A stretch of DNA of 20,862 nucleotides from a virus, in IMG/VR virus record IMGVR_UViG_3300025138_013610, positions 1-20,862 of that record. One strand, given 5' to 3'. Under the pieces are notes generated by a model. The model did no database searches and was not told the origin of the DNA. It saw nothing but the letters and a program-made list of their open reading frames with translations. Made by a program: the position numbers and the translations under genes. Shown here piece by piece: positions 1-6,144 of the stretch. Position 1 is the first letter of the stretch. Every line of letters begins with the position of its first letter.

Positions 1-1290
1 CCGATCCGGCCCGCCCTCGATCACGACGTGATCGACGAGCCAGCTTTCCAGCCCGCGCCCCCAGGCCCAGACATCGACCTCGATCCGGTCCTTCTGCACA
101 TCGGCCCCGGCGGTCAGGAACAGCCCGCCCGCGGGCACCGTGCCGGATTTCCAGCGCTCGCGCCGGTCATAGAGCCGCTGCCAGTCCGGCGCTTCGCCAG
201 TCTCGACCCATGTCTCGCCGAGGATCGTGTTGCGGAAGGCCTTGATCGCCTCGTCCGACCCCTGCGCCGCGTCCCAGGCCCGCACGATCCGCTCCCAGCT
301 CATCCAGCCGATCGGCGAGTAGAGCGCCGAGAGGTGATACCCGACCGTGGTCGGATCGGCGGCAACGGCCGTCGTCCGCCATTGGCCGCCCTCCAGCATC
401 GCCGTCTTGTGGTGTTCCGCGATTGCCGCGTCGCAGCCCTCGCAGTGATATTCCGCCGTCTCCGGGCGGCCCTTCTGCCAGCGCAGCCGGTCGAACTTCA
501 GCCATTGCGCATGGCCGCAATGCGGGCACGGCACGAAGAACCGGCGCTGGTCCGATGCCTCGTATTCCCGCTCGATCCGGCTCAGCCCCCGGATGGTCGG
601 GGTCGAGACCAGAAACACCTTGCGCCGGTGGGCGAAGGTCAGCGAGCGCGCCTCCGCCAGCGTGACCGGATCGCCTTCCTCGTCGGCAGACGCTGGATAA
701 GCATCGACCTCATCCAGAAAGATGTAGCGCGCCGGAGTGGAGCGGAGACCCACCGCCGAGTTCGCCCCGGTCATGATCAGGATGCCGCCCGCGAATTCCT
801 TCGACAGCATGGTGTTGCCCGCGTCGCGCGAGCGCGCCGGTTTGACCCGTTCCCGCAGTTCCGGGCTTTCGTCGATCAGCGGGTCGATCCGCTGACGCGA
901 GTTGCGCTTGGCGAGTTCCACCGTCGGCTGCACCGCCAGCATCGGTCCCGGCGCCTGGTGGATCGCAAAGCCGATCCAGTTGTTCCCGGCCTCGGTTGCG
1001 CCGACCTGCGCGGCCTTCATGAACACGATCCGCTGCGTCGGATCGCCCGGCGACAGCCGGTCCATGATCTCGCCCATGTAGGGCGTGCGGGCTGTTCGGT
1101 ACCGGCCCGGCTCGGCCGAGGCGCGACCGGACAGCATCCGGTGCCGGTCTGCCCATTCCGAAACCGTCAGGTCCGCATCCGGCGTGAGGCCCGCGCCCCA
1201 GGCGCGCAGGATTTCAGCCGCGCCATCAAAGTCGTCCTCACCGGAGATCGGGTTGGACCTCGGCAAGATCGTCGAGCTGGGCACGGACAT
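1..1290 (-). CDS. Phage terminase large subunit, GpA family (partial, C-terminus off the left edge)
   Basis: This is the ATP-driven motor and nuclease that cuts and packages phage DNA into the capsid. Translated from the ATG at 1290, 430 codons remain open to the window edge. Visible features are the adenine/Walker A-type segment KAAQVGATE (residues 92-100), a Walker B-like FLDEVD (191-196), and a CxxC...CxxC zinc-type pair (C255/C258 and C283/C286). A segment beginning AGADVQKDRIEVDVW near the truncated end resembles the start of the GpA nuclease domain. GpA-family proteins are usually about 600-700 residues, so roughly a third is missing. The start lies 53 bases inside the upstream small-terminase gene, as is common for translationally coupled terminase genes. 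A long open frame on the opposite strand (28-1374) is only a high-GC shadow. Family assignment is firm; the exact start is less so. Confidence 0.95.
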   Translation of the reverse strand, partial: MSVPSSTILPRSNPISGEDDFDGAAEILRAWGAGLTPDADLTVSEWADRHRMLSGRASAEPGRYRTARTPYMGEIMDRLSPGDPTQRIVFMKAAQVGATEAGNNWIGFAIHQAPGPMLAVQPTVELAKRNSRQRIDPLIDESPELRERVKPARSRDAGNTMLSKEFAGGILIMTGANSAVGLRSTPARYIFLDEVDAYPASADEEGDPVTLAEARSLTFAHRRKVFLVSTPTIRGLSRIEREYEASDQRRFFVPCPHCGHAQWLKFDRLRWQKGRPETAEYHCEGCDAAIAEHHKTAMLEGGQWRTTAVAADPTTVGYHLSALYSPIGWMSWERIVRAWDAAQGSDEAIKAFRNTILGETWVETGEAPDWQRLYDRRERWKSGTVPAGGLFLTAGADVQKDRIEVDVWAWGRGLESWLVDHVVIEGGPDR

Positions 1291-1798
1291 GTTTCTCCAG
1301 AACCTTCTGCATCGTGGCAGGCTCAACGCCCAAATCGGCCGCCATCAACGCCGCCGCCCGTGCGGGCCAGTTGACCCAGACGTCGCGCTCCTGCCGCGCC
1401 AGCCGAAAGACCAGCGACAGCGCGCGGGCCCGGTCGATCAACTCGCCTTTTAGCTTTTGCAGGCGGAGGCGGCGTTCCTGCGCCTTCAGCACCTCGTTGG
1501 CCGTCTTGGCCTGCAAGAACGTAGTGCCGCTGCCCACCGGCGGGGCCGCCATTCCCTGTTCGCGCAGCGTCTCGCCCACGGCGGAGACCGCGGCTTCCGA
1601 GACAGGTTTGAGCTTCGCCTTAGGCGCTTTGCGGGTCTTCGACGGGTCAGTTGCCTGCGCTCGCAGGGCATCGCTGGCCTCCGCGTCGATGCTGCCATCG
1701 CTGTGCAACACCAGCCGTCCCGTCGCCTTGGCCTTTTGAACTGCGCCGCGCGACAGGCCGATGCGGGCGGCATACTGGCGCTCGCTCAGACCCTCCAT
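1238..1798 (-). CDS. Terminase small subunit, Nu1-like DNA-packaging protein
   Basis: A 186-residue protein directly upstream of the large terminase. The first 35 residues (EGLSERQYAARIGLSRGAVQKAKATGR) form a winged-helix/HTH like that of lambda Nu1-type small subunits, which bind the packaging site. Residues about 100-130 are charged and helical (LKAQERRLRLQKLKGELIDR), fitting an oligomerisation helix. The C-terminal third (VFRLARQERDVWVNWPARAAALMAADLGV) matches what I recall of small terminase proteins paired with GpA. A CGGAG Shine-Dalgarno element sits about 7 bases before the ATG. Its inferred role is to recognise phage DNA and load the large subunit. It is divergent from the plus-strand small genes starting at 1910. 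Confidence 0.85.
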   Translation of the reverse strand: MEGLSERQYAARIGLSRGAVQKAKATGRLVLHSDGSIDAEASDALRAQATDPSKTRKAPKAKLKPVSEAAVSAVGETLREQGMAAPPVGSGTTFLQAKTANEVLKAQERRLRLQKLKGELIDRARALSLVFRLARQERDVWVNWPARAAALMAADLGVEPATMQKVLEKHVRAQLDDLAEVQPDLR

Positions 1799-1909
1799 GA
1801 CGCGCTCCGATTACCATTCAAAATCATGTGCTTATGTAGTTGATAAGCCTCCGCGCCAGAGCGAACGTGATCCTACGAAAACGATGCAACTCACCACGGA
1901 GCCGCCACG
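1799..1909. promoter_or_regulatory. Divergent intergenic region with an AT-rich inverted repeat
   Basis: This 111-base gap separates the terminase operon (leftward) from the small-gene operon (rightward) and should hold both promoters. Positions 1810-1850 are clearly more AT-rich than their surroundings. An inverted repeat GCTTAT (1830-1835) / ATAAGC (1843-1848) with a 7-base spacer lies in the AT-rich part and could be an operator or a weak hairpin. I could not pick convincing -35/-10 boxes. Confidence 0.35.
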
Positions 1910-2179
1910 ATGACCCGCCTGAACCCGATCACCACACCCCGCCACCAACTGCGCGCCGAGAAGGCAAAACGGAACAAGGAAGCAGCGCTCAACACCTTCC
2001 TTGGCAAGAAGGCGGAGATCGACGAAATGATCGCCCGGCTGCAGGCGCTCAGCGACGACCACTTCAACGCCCACCCCGACGAGATCAACTGGGGCCATGT
2101 CGGCACCCTTGAGCACTACGCCAGCCTCCTGAAGCGCATCACCGACAGCGCCTTCAGCGAAGGCGAGCACGCGGAGTAA
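1910..2179 (+). CDS. Small hypothetical protein (89 aa)
   Basis: Not recognised. It encodes 89 residues rich in charged and helical sequence (RAEKAKRNKEAALNTFLGKKAEIDEMIARLQAL), suggesting a helical, possibly coiled-coil protein with no signal peptide or membrane segment. A purine-rich ACGGAG element sits about 8 bases before the ATG at 1910. An alternative overlapping frame starting at 1840 looks like a shadow, with no amino-acid pattern typical of real proteins. The gene ends 5 bases before the next small gene, and the two plus the DUF3489 gene form a short rightward operon inside an otherwise leftward phage region. Coding status is supported by spacing, ribosome site and composition; function is unknown. 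Confidence 0.7.
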   Translation: MTRLNPITTPRHQLRAEKAKRNKEAALNTFLGKKAEIDEMIARLQALSDDHFNAHPDEINWGHVGTLEHYASLLKRITDSAFSEGEHAE

Positions 2180-2184
2180 GCACC

Positions 2185-2403
2185 ATGGAAACCAGCACCA
2201 TCCGAATTGCCATCCGTAAGCTGCCCGATCATTTCGACAGAAGCCGCATCACCGCAGTCCTCGACGAAATCGAAAGCGCCCTGATGGACGACGGCGGCGT
2301 TTATGTCCGCGCCTACGCCGACAGCATGACCATCACCATCGAGGTGCCGACCAGCCAGCTGATCGATGCGGCAACCTGCCTGAAGGACCTAGACCTGATC
2401 TGA
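2185..2403 (+). CDS. Small hypothetical protein (72 aa)
   Basis: Not recognised. It is a 72-residue acidic protein with alternating beta-like and helical stretches (TSTIRIAIRKLPDHFDRSRITAVLDEIESAL; YADSMTITIEVPTSQLIDAATCLKDLDLI). This would fit a small alpha/beta fold, but that is inference from residue pattern only. It begins 5 bases after the stop of the preceding gene, so the two are probably translated from one message. No Cys-pairs, signal peptide or membrane helix are seen. Confidence 0.7.
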   Translation: METSTIRIAIRKLPDHFDRSRITAVLDEIESALMDDGGVYVRAYADSMTITIEVPTSQLIDAATCLKDLDLI

Positions 2404-2424
2404 ACCGTGCGAACGCTCAGACCC

Positions 2425-2442
2425 GCCCCGCATCTGCGGGGC
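2425..2442 (+). other. Hairpin in the leader of the DUF3489 gene
   Basis: A perfect 7-bp stem GCCCCGC / GCGGGGC closes the tetraloop ATCT. It lies in the 90-base leader between the 72-aa gene and the DUF3489 gene. There is no run of T after it, so it is not a standard intrinsic terminator. It could stabilise or attenuate the message. Confidence 0.5.
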
Positions 2443-2493
2443 TCGTCCGGGTAGAAGGGTCGCATACCGCGCCCCCGATGACCGGAGACAACC

Positions 2494-2736
2494 ATGGCCA
2501 AGAATTCCACCCCCACAACAACCGATGCAGCCCCGCGCCAGACCAAGCAGCAGATCATGATCGATCTCCTGCGGCGCCCCGAAGGCGCGGGCATCGAAGA
2601 GATCACCGTTGCAACCGGATGGCAGTCGCACACGGTGCGCGGCGCAATGTCCGGCGCGCTCAAGAAGAAGCTTGGTCTCGTAATCGCCTCGGAAAAGGTG
2701 GAGGAACGTGGACGCGTCTATCGTATCGAAGACTGA
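2494..2736 (+). CDS. DUF3489 domain protein
   Basis: An 80-residue protein that I recognise as DUF3489 from the block QIMIDLLRRPEGAGIEEI, then TGWQSHTVRGAMSGALKKK and a C-terminal GRVYRIED. The family is small, basic and resembles a winged helix; a DNA-binding role is inferred and not established. The N-terminal 20 residues are low-complexity (STPTTTDAAPRQ). The 90-base leader carries a 7-bp hairpin, and a GGAGA-type ribosome site lies about 7 bases before the ATG. The 3' end overlaps by 19 bases the end of the convergent DUF7220-like gene. A strong terminator follows about 57 bases after the stop. Confidence 0.88.
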   Translation: MAKNSTPTTTDAAPRQTKQQIMIDLLRRPEGAGIEEITVATGWQSHTVRGAMSGALKKKLGLVIASEKVEERGRVYRIED

Positions 2737-3038
2737 TCCCGCACCGCCGTGCCGCTGAAGTCTCGGCGGTAGGGAAGCCTGCGCCGAACCGAGCCGTCGC
2801 CCGTCATGGGCGACGGTTTCTTCGCTCTGACCCGGATTGCCTCGAAGACCCGCCGCAGGGCGAAGGACCGAGCGATGCTCACAACGGTGAAGATCGCGCC
2901 CATTTTCAGGTTCTGCGCCAATGTGGTGTGCAGCCCGAAGGTCGGAAAGATCAGGATCTGCGTAAGAACCGCAACGCCGTAGCCGACAAACACGTTGGCG
3001 ATAGCCTCTATCAACGACATGGCCCGGCTTTGCTTCAT
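2718..3038 (-). CDS. Small membrane protein, DUF7220-like
   Basis: A 106-residue protein with two predicted membrane helices, about residues 8-27 (LIEAIANVFVGYGVAVLTQI) and 42-56 (AQNLKMGAIFTVVSIARS), followed by a basic segment (ALRRVFEAIRVRAKKP). This pattern matches small phage and prophage membrane proteins I associate with DUF7220; the family number is from memory. The ATG overlaps the methyltransferase stop (ATGA), so the two genes are coupled. The last 35 or so residues are arginine-rich, low in hydrophobics and encoded across the opposing operon's terminator. That tail may be non-conserved read-through. Function is unknown. Confidence 0.78.
   Translation of the reverse strand: MKQSRAMSLIEAIANVFVGYGVAVLTQILIFPTFGLHTTLAQNLKMGAIFTVVSIARSFALRRVFEAIRVRAKKPSPMTGDGSVRRRLPYRRDFSGTAVRDQSSIR
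2794..2824 (+). terminator. Rho-independent terminator for the small-gene operon
   Basis: A perfect 9-bp stem, CCGTCGCCC (2794-2802) and GGGCGACGG (2808-2816), closes the loop GTCAT and is followed by TTTCTTC. It ends the rightward operon 1910-2736. A second inverted repeat, ACCGCCG (2743-2749) / CGGCGGT (2764-2770), lies between the stop codon and this hairpin. The hairpin is inside the 3' part of the opposing minus-strand gene. Confidence 0.75.
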
Positions 3039-4294
3039 GCTGCAGCCCTTCCTTCTCTGATCTCATCGAAGGGTCGGCCATCGCTCTCCAGCACAGCCGC
3101 CTGACCCGTGAACTGCTGCCACCGCTGTATGGCGACATCGACATAGGCCGGGTTCAATTCGATCCCGAGGCAGACCCGGCCCGTTGTTTCCGCCGCGATC
3201 AGCGTGGTGCCAGATCCCATGAAGGGCTCATAGACCGCCTGACCCGGGCTTGAATTATTGAGGATCGGCCGGCGCATGCATTCGACGGGTTTCTGGGTCC
3301 CGTGCACGGTTTCCGCGTCCTGATCCTTGTTTGCGATCTGCCAGAGCGTTGTTTGTTTGCGGTCACCGGCCCAATGGCCCTTGCCGGTCTTTTTCACGGC
3401 ATAGAGGCAGGGCTCGTGCTGCCAGTGATAATCACCGCGGCTGAGCACCAGGCGATCCTTGGCCCAGATGATCTGGGACCGGATATTGAAGCCAGAGGCC
3501 TCGAGGCTTTCCGCAACCGTCATCGCATGCAGCGCGCCGTGCCAGACATAGGCCACATCTCCCGGAAATAGTGCCCAGGCCTCGCGCCAATCAGCGCGGT
3601 CGTCATTCAGCACCTTGCCGGTGCGCTTGGTCGCGGCAGCCCCTGCCTTGTTACGCCAGCCGGGATCGTATTCGACGCCATAGGGCGGATCGGTCACCAT
3701 CAGCAGTGGTTTCACATCACCGAGCAGGCGCTCGACATCGGTGGCCACCGTCGCGTCACCGCAGAGCAGCCGATGCTTGCCCAGCACCCAAAGATCGCCG
3801 GGGCGGCTGATCGGGGTTTCCGGGGCCTCGGGAACATCGTCCTCACCCTCGCGGGAGGCGGTTTCAGGGTCGACCTCACCGGCCAGCAGCGCCTCAAGCT
3901 CGGCATCATCGAATCCGATGAGCGACAGGTCGTAGTCCTCGGCCAGCAGGTCGTTCAGCTCGGCCGACAGCAGCGCCTCATCCCAGGTGCCCAGTTCCGT
4001 CAGCTTGTTGTCCGCGATGCGATAGGCCCGGCGTTGCGCCTCGGTCAAATGGCCCAGCACGATCACCGGTGCCTCGGTCAGCCCCAGCTGCGTGGCAGCC
4101 AGCACCCGGCCATGGCCCGCGATCAATTCGCCGTCGCCCGCGACCAGGCAGGGAACGGTCCAGCCGAACTCGGCCATGCTGGCAGCGATCTTCGCGACCT
4201 GGTCCGCGCCATGCGCCTTCGCGTTGTTCGCGTAGGGCTGGAGCTTGGCCAGCGGCCACATCTCGATTGCATCTGGGGCAAAGCTCAGGGTCAT
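3035..4294 (-). CDS. ParB-domain / DNA N4- or N6-adenine methyltransferase fusion
   Basis: A 419-residue phage-type DNA methyltransferase with an N-terminal ParB/Srx-like domain. Residues about 10-110 are ParB-like, with the box LIAGHGRVLAA (57-67) and then AYRIADNKLTE. The catalytic domain follows a short acidic linker. It has motif IV DPPY (202-205), target-side HGTQKPVE (331-338) and the SAM-binding motif FMGSGTT (358-364). Motif IV preceding the FxGxG block gives the beta-class order. It should methylate an adenine or N4-cytosine in a specific site; the site cannot be read from sequence. There is no adjacent restriction gene, so it is an orphan enzyme, probably for protection or regulation. 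The ribosome site is weak (GAGGCG about 13 bases upstream), so a start at residue 12 is possible. It is coupled to the downstream membrane-protein gene. Confidence 0.93.
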   Translation of the reverse strand: MTLSFAPDAIEMWPLAKLQPYANNAKAHGADQVAKIAASMAEFGWTVPCLVAGDGELIAGHGRVLAATQLGLTEAPVIVLGHLTEAQRRAYRIADNKLTELGTWDEALLSAELNDLLAEDYDLSLIGFDDAELEALLAGEVDPETASREGEDDVPEAPETPISRPGDLWVLGKHRLLCGDATVATDVERLLGDVKPLLMVTDPPYGVEYDPGWRNKAGAAATKRTGKVLNDDRADWREAWALFPGDVAYVWHGALHAMTVAESLEASGFNIRSQIIWAKDRLVLSRGDYHWQHEPCLYAVKKTGKGHWAGDRKQTTLWQIANKDQDAETVHGTQKPVECMRRPILNNSSPGQAVYEPFMGSGTTLIAAETTGRVCLGIELNPAYVDVAIQRWQQFTGQAAVLESDGRPFDEIREGRAAA

Positions 4295-4343
4295 GCGGGT
4301 CGGTTCGCCTCAATCGGGTGGACTCCGGACACCAGTGGTCCGC

Positions 4344-4365
4344 CTGGACTCCACGAGGGGTCCAG
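4344..4365 (+). other. Hairpin in the methyltransferase leader
   Basis: CTGGACTCC (4344-4352) pairs with GGGGTCCAG (4357-4365) around the loop ACGA: 9 bp including one T-G wobble on the plus strand. No T-run follows. It lies about 50 bases upstream of the methyltransferase start and contains a GACTC, so it could be an operator or a cruciform. Confidence 0.4.
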
Positions 4366-4452
4366 CGACCACCGGGCGTATCCGAAGCCAACGGTTTGTT
4401 TTGTCGTGGTTTTCAGCGGATAGCGGGTGGATGCCTGCCGGGGTGGCTTCCC

Positions 4453-4486
4453 AAAAAACGCGCCCTGTCGCTGGCGATATTGCGCG
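4453..4486 (-). terminator. Possible weak second minus-strand terminator
   Basis: Read on the minus strand, CGCGC (4482-4486) and GCGCG (4459-4463) can pair around an 18-base loop and are followed by six T. The stem is only 5 bp, so this is a weak candidate, tandem to the stronger terminator at 4592-4628. Confidence 0.3.
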
Positions 4487-4591
4487 CTTCGCCCGCCCGT
4501 ATACGTTTGGGGCCAGGAAGGACCCGCAAAGTCAGTGGGTTAGCCGATTGGACCCCGGCGGACTCCGGATGCCGCCAGGGTATCCACCACG

Positions 4592-4628
4592 AAAAACGGG
4601 GAGAGCCGTCTTCCAACGCACTCTCCCC
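4592..4628 (-). terminator. Rho-independent terminator closing the early operon
   Basis: On the minus strand GGGGAGAG (from 4628) pairs perfectly with CTCTCCCC (to 4598) around a 15-base loop and is followed by GTTTTTC. It lies about 70 bases after the DUF6362 stop codon and separates the long early operon from the methyltransferase unit. Confidence 0.75.
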
Positions 4629-4653
4629 ATCATGCCCTACGGGTAGCACGGAA

Positions 4654-4689
4654 ATGTTGCATGTGTCGAACACAAAAGTGTTGCAACAT
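4654..4689. promoter_or_regulatory. Inverted repeat ATGTTGCA...TGCAACAT
   Basis: Perfect 8-bp arms, ATGTTGCA (4654-4661) and TGCAACAT (4682-4689), are separated by 20 bases. Inside are two alternative small stems, TGTGT-CGA-ACACA (4662-4674) and ACAC-AAAA-GTGT (4670-4681). It sits just after the DUF6362 stop, before the terminator. It is a candidate protein-binding site or RNA fold; its purpose is unknown. Confidence 0.4.
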
Positions 4690-4700
4690 ATTGGAGTCGC

Positions 4701-5081
4701 TCAGACATTCAGCCGCGACGCGATCTTGGTCAAGGCCAGCTTGTGCTTGCGCCATGCCGTCGTGCGATCGACGCCCAGCTCGCCGCTGATCTGCTTCCAC
4801 GGCACGCGGGCGGCGCGAGACCAGATCAGCTTGCGCTCCTCCACCTCGATCCAGAGCACCCAGTCGAAGGTCTGCTCTAGCCGGGTGATGGCGGCGGCCG
4901 ACGGCCAGACCCGCATCGGCTGCGGATCCATCGCCGCGATCTCTCGGGCAGACCTCACGATGTCTGGCCATGCGTTGAAATACCCGCGCGCCTTGACCGG
5001 TGGCAGCTTGCGCAGCGTGCGAAATGCTTCCTCGAAATGATCGGCGACATCGTCGGCGGTCCATGTCTTTTTCTCACCCAT
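4701..5081 (-). CDS. DUF6362 family protein, HTH-containing
   Basis: A 126-residue protein that I recognise as the DUF6362 type from FEEAFRTLRKLPPVKARGYF, then WPDIVRSAREI and a C-terminal half of W(I/L)-rich helices. The C-terminal segment VPWKQISGELGVDRTTAWRKHKLALTKI is a helix-turn-helix resembling sigma-factor region 4 or phage late-gene regulators. The start at 5081 is chosen because GGGGGAGGTCCGCC precedes that ATG; an upstream in-frame ATG at 5111 lies deep inside the previous gene. The chosen ATG overlaps the previous stop by 8 bases (ATGGGTGA). It is the last gene of the long early operon, and a transcriptional role, perhaps turning on later genes, is inferred. Confidence 0.82.
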   Translation of the reverse strand: MGEKKTWTADDVADHFEEAFRTLRKLPPVKARGYFNAWPDIVRSAREIAAMDPQPMRVWPSAAAITRLEQTFDWVLWIEVEERKLIWSRAARVPWKQISGELGVDRTTAWRKHKLALTKIASRLNV

Positions 5082-5271
5082 GGCGGACCTCCCCCACGGG
5101 GCGTGGCCCATAGAGTTTGGTGCCCAGTTGTTCGACGAGTTCGCGTTCTGGCCAAGTCAGGCGATGGTCATCCACCGAGACCGCCAGCACACCTTGCTCG
5201 CGCCAGCCGTCACGCTTGACCTCTTCGGGTGAGCGGCGCTGGCCGCCGTAGCCTTTGGGGAAATAGTTCAT
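5074..5271 (-). CDS. Small hypothetical protein (65 aa)
   Basis: Not recognised. It encodes 65 residues beginning MNYFPKGYGGQRRSPEEVKRD and containing WPERELVEQLGTKLYG. The ATG at 5271 overlaps the resolvase stop codon (ATGA), which is why I prefer it to the in-frame ATG at 5301. The 3' end overlaps the DUF6362 start by 8 bases. The sequence is hydrophilic without Cys-pairs, signal peptide or membrane helix. Position between a resolvase and a regulator suggests a phage early function; nothing more can be said. Confidence 0.75.
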   Translation of the reverse strand: MNYFPKGYGGQRRSPEEVKRDGWREQGVLAVSVDDHRLTWPERELVEQLGTKLYGPRPVGEVRHG

Positions 5272-5753
5272 GCCACACCTCCCTGCGTCTCGATCGCCCA
5301 ATGCAGGATCGCGATGGCATCGGCCTCATTGTCGTCCGCAGGGCTGAAACCGCGAGCCTTGGCGGCCGCGATCATGGCGGCTTTGTTGGCGTTGCCCTTG
5401 CCAGTGGCGTGGCGCTTGATGGTTCCGACGGGCACACCCTCGTAGGGAATACCCCTCAGCTCTGCCCAGCTGGTCAGCGACGCCATCAGGCCGCCGTAGA
5501 CATGTGCTGCGTCGGTGCCGGCGTGACGGCGCACCTCTTCAAACCAGATCGTGCCGACCGGGCCGCTCAGCCGATCCAGTTCGGTGAGCCAATTGGTGAA
5601 GCGCAGATAGCGCATCCCGCCACCATCGTAGCGACCGGGCTTGAATGACGCGGTACCTGTGGTGACCAGCCCGTCAAAGCCACGAAGCGCCCAGCCCGTG
5701 GTAGTGCCAAGATCGAGCGCCAGGATGGGGCGCAGTTTTTGTGATTGGGTCAT
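5268..5753 (-). CDS. RuvC-like Holliday junction resolvase (RNase H fold)
   Basis: A 161-residue protein with the RNase H-fold pattern of RuvC: LALDLGTTTGWAL with D14, WFEEV with E72/E73, and C-terminal DDNEADAIAI with D141 and D145 as the likely metal ligands. VGTIKRHATGKGNANK (109-124) is the basic segment usual before the last acidic pair. It should cut Holliday junctions or branched replication intermediates before packaging. AGGAGG lies 5 bases before the ATG, a stronger site than in most genes of this operon. This fits re-initiation after the 390-base gap that separates it from the primase gene. It belongs with the replication and recombination genes upstream. Confidence 0.9.
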   Translation of the reverse strand: MTQSQKLRPILALDLGTTTGWALRGFDGLVTTGTASFKPGRYDGGGMRYLRFTNWLTELDRLSGPVGTIWFEEVRRHAGTDAAHVYGGLMASLTSWAELRGIPYEGVPVGTIKRHATGKGNANKAAMIAAAKARGFSPADDNEADAIAILHWAIETQGGVA

Positions 5754-6144
5754 GACGACCTCCTCTTCGATGTGCTGGACGCGGCGAGAGGGCTGGCCGG
5801 TGAAGGCTGCGGTCTCGCCAGGCCCCGAAGGGTGGTCTGGTCATGTCAGGTGCTGGGCGAATGATCCGCCCGGCACTTCTTTCAGTTTCTTCAGGCGAGC
5901 AGCTTGAAAGAAGTCAAGCTTTAAGCCTCGTTCTGTATAGGTAATATACCTTCTTTCAATATTTCAATTATTTCATGGTGTGCGTCATCCTATTTCCAAC
6001 CGCGCGCGCGAGAACACATACATACAAGGCACCTCTTGAAAGATTGAAAGAAGTGAAGGAAGGTAAATCCGCTCATGTTTTCAGGCGCTTGACCCTTCAC
6101 TTCCTTCAATTGAAGAAAGCCCGCGTTTGAAAGAAGCTCACCCG
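5754..6144. other. 391-base gene-free gap between primase-polymerase and resolvase genes
   Basis: No frame here has protein-like composition. The right two thirds hold the TTGAAAGAAG repeat cluster and an AT-rich block. The left part (5754-5870) is GC-rich with nothing recognisable beyond the resolvase ribosome site. A promoter for the resolvase operon could lie in the AT-rich block. Confidence 0.7.
5875..6136. repeat. Iteron-like cluster of TTGAAAGAAG repeats; candidate replication origin
   Basis: Exact TTGAAAGAAG copies lie at 5904-5913 (+), 5950-5959 (-), 6044-6053 (+) and 6127-6136 (+). Near copies are at 5875-5885 (-, CTGAAAGAAGT), 6036-6042 (+, TTGAAAG), 6099-6109 (-, one change) and 6110-6119 (+, TTGAAGAAAG). 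The last two abut as the palindrome CTTCAATTGAAG. Positions 5911-5990 are strongly AT-rich for this genome and include AGGTA-ATA-TACCT (5939-5951), and an alternating CG run lies at 6000-6010. The cluster fills the only large gap in the early operon, directly after the primase-polymerase stop. This is the layout of an iteron origin placed next to its replication gene. Origin function is inferred. Confidence 0.6.

Larger units (their letters stand above)
4295..4591. other. Non-coding leader upstream of the methyltransferase, with short repeats
   Basis: No convincing gene lies between 4295 and 4700. The sequence GGACTCCGGA occurs twice, at 4320-4329 and 4560-4569, and a third GGACTCC at 4346-4352. 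Segments near 4425-4442 and 4572-4590 form an imperfect long-range inverted repeat (GGTGGAT...CCGG against CCGCC...ATCCACC). The methyltransferase promoter must lie here if the upstream terminator is efficient, but I cannot place its boxes. Short frames across it have no protein-like composition. Confidence 0.5.

Noticed and set aside
28-1374. Long plus-strand open frame of 448 codons
   Set aside because: It is antisense to a clear GpA terminase with Walker and Cys motifs; its composition is Arg/Pro/Ala-rich without any domain pattern, typical of high-GC shadow frames.
3773-4423. Plus-strand open frames over the methyltransferase gene and its leader
   Set aside because: They are antisense to a gene with complete methyltransferase motifs and show no recognisable domains.
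5875-6136. The TTGAAAGAAG cluster as a CRISPR array
   Set aside because: Repeats are only 10-11 bases, occur in both orientations and have irregular spacing, unlike CRISPR repeats and spacers; no cas1/cas2 is near.
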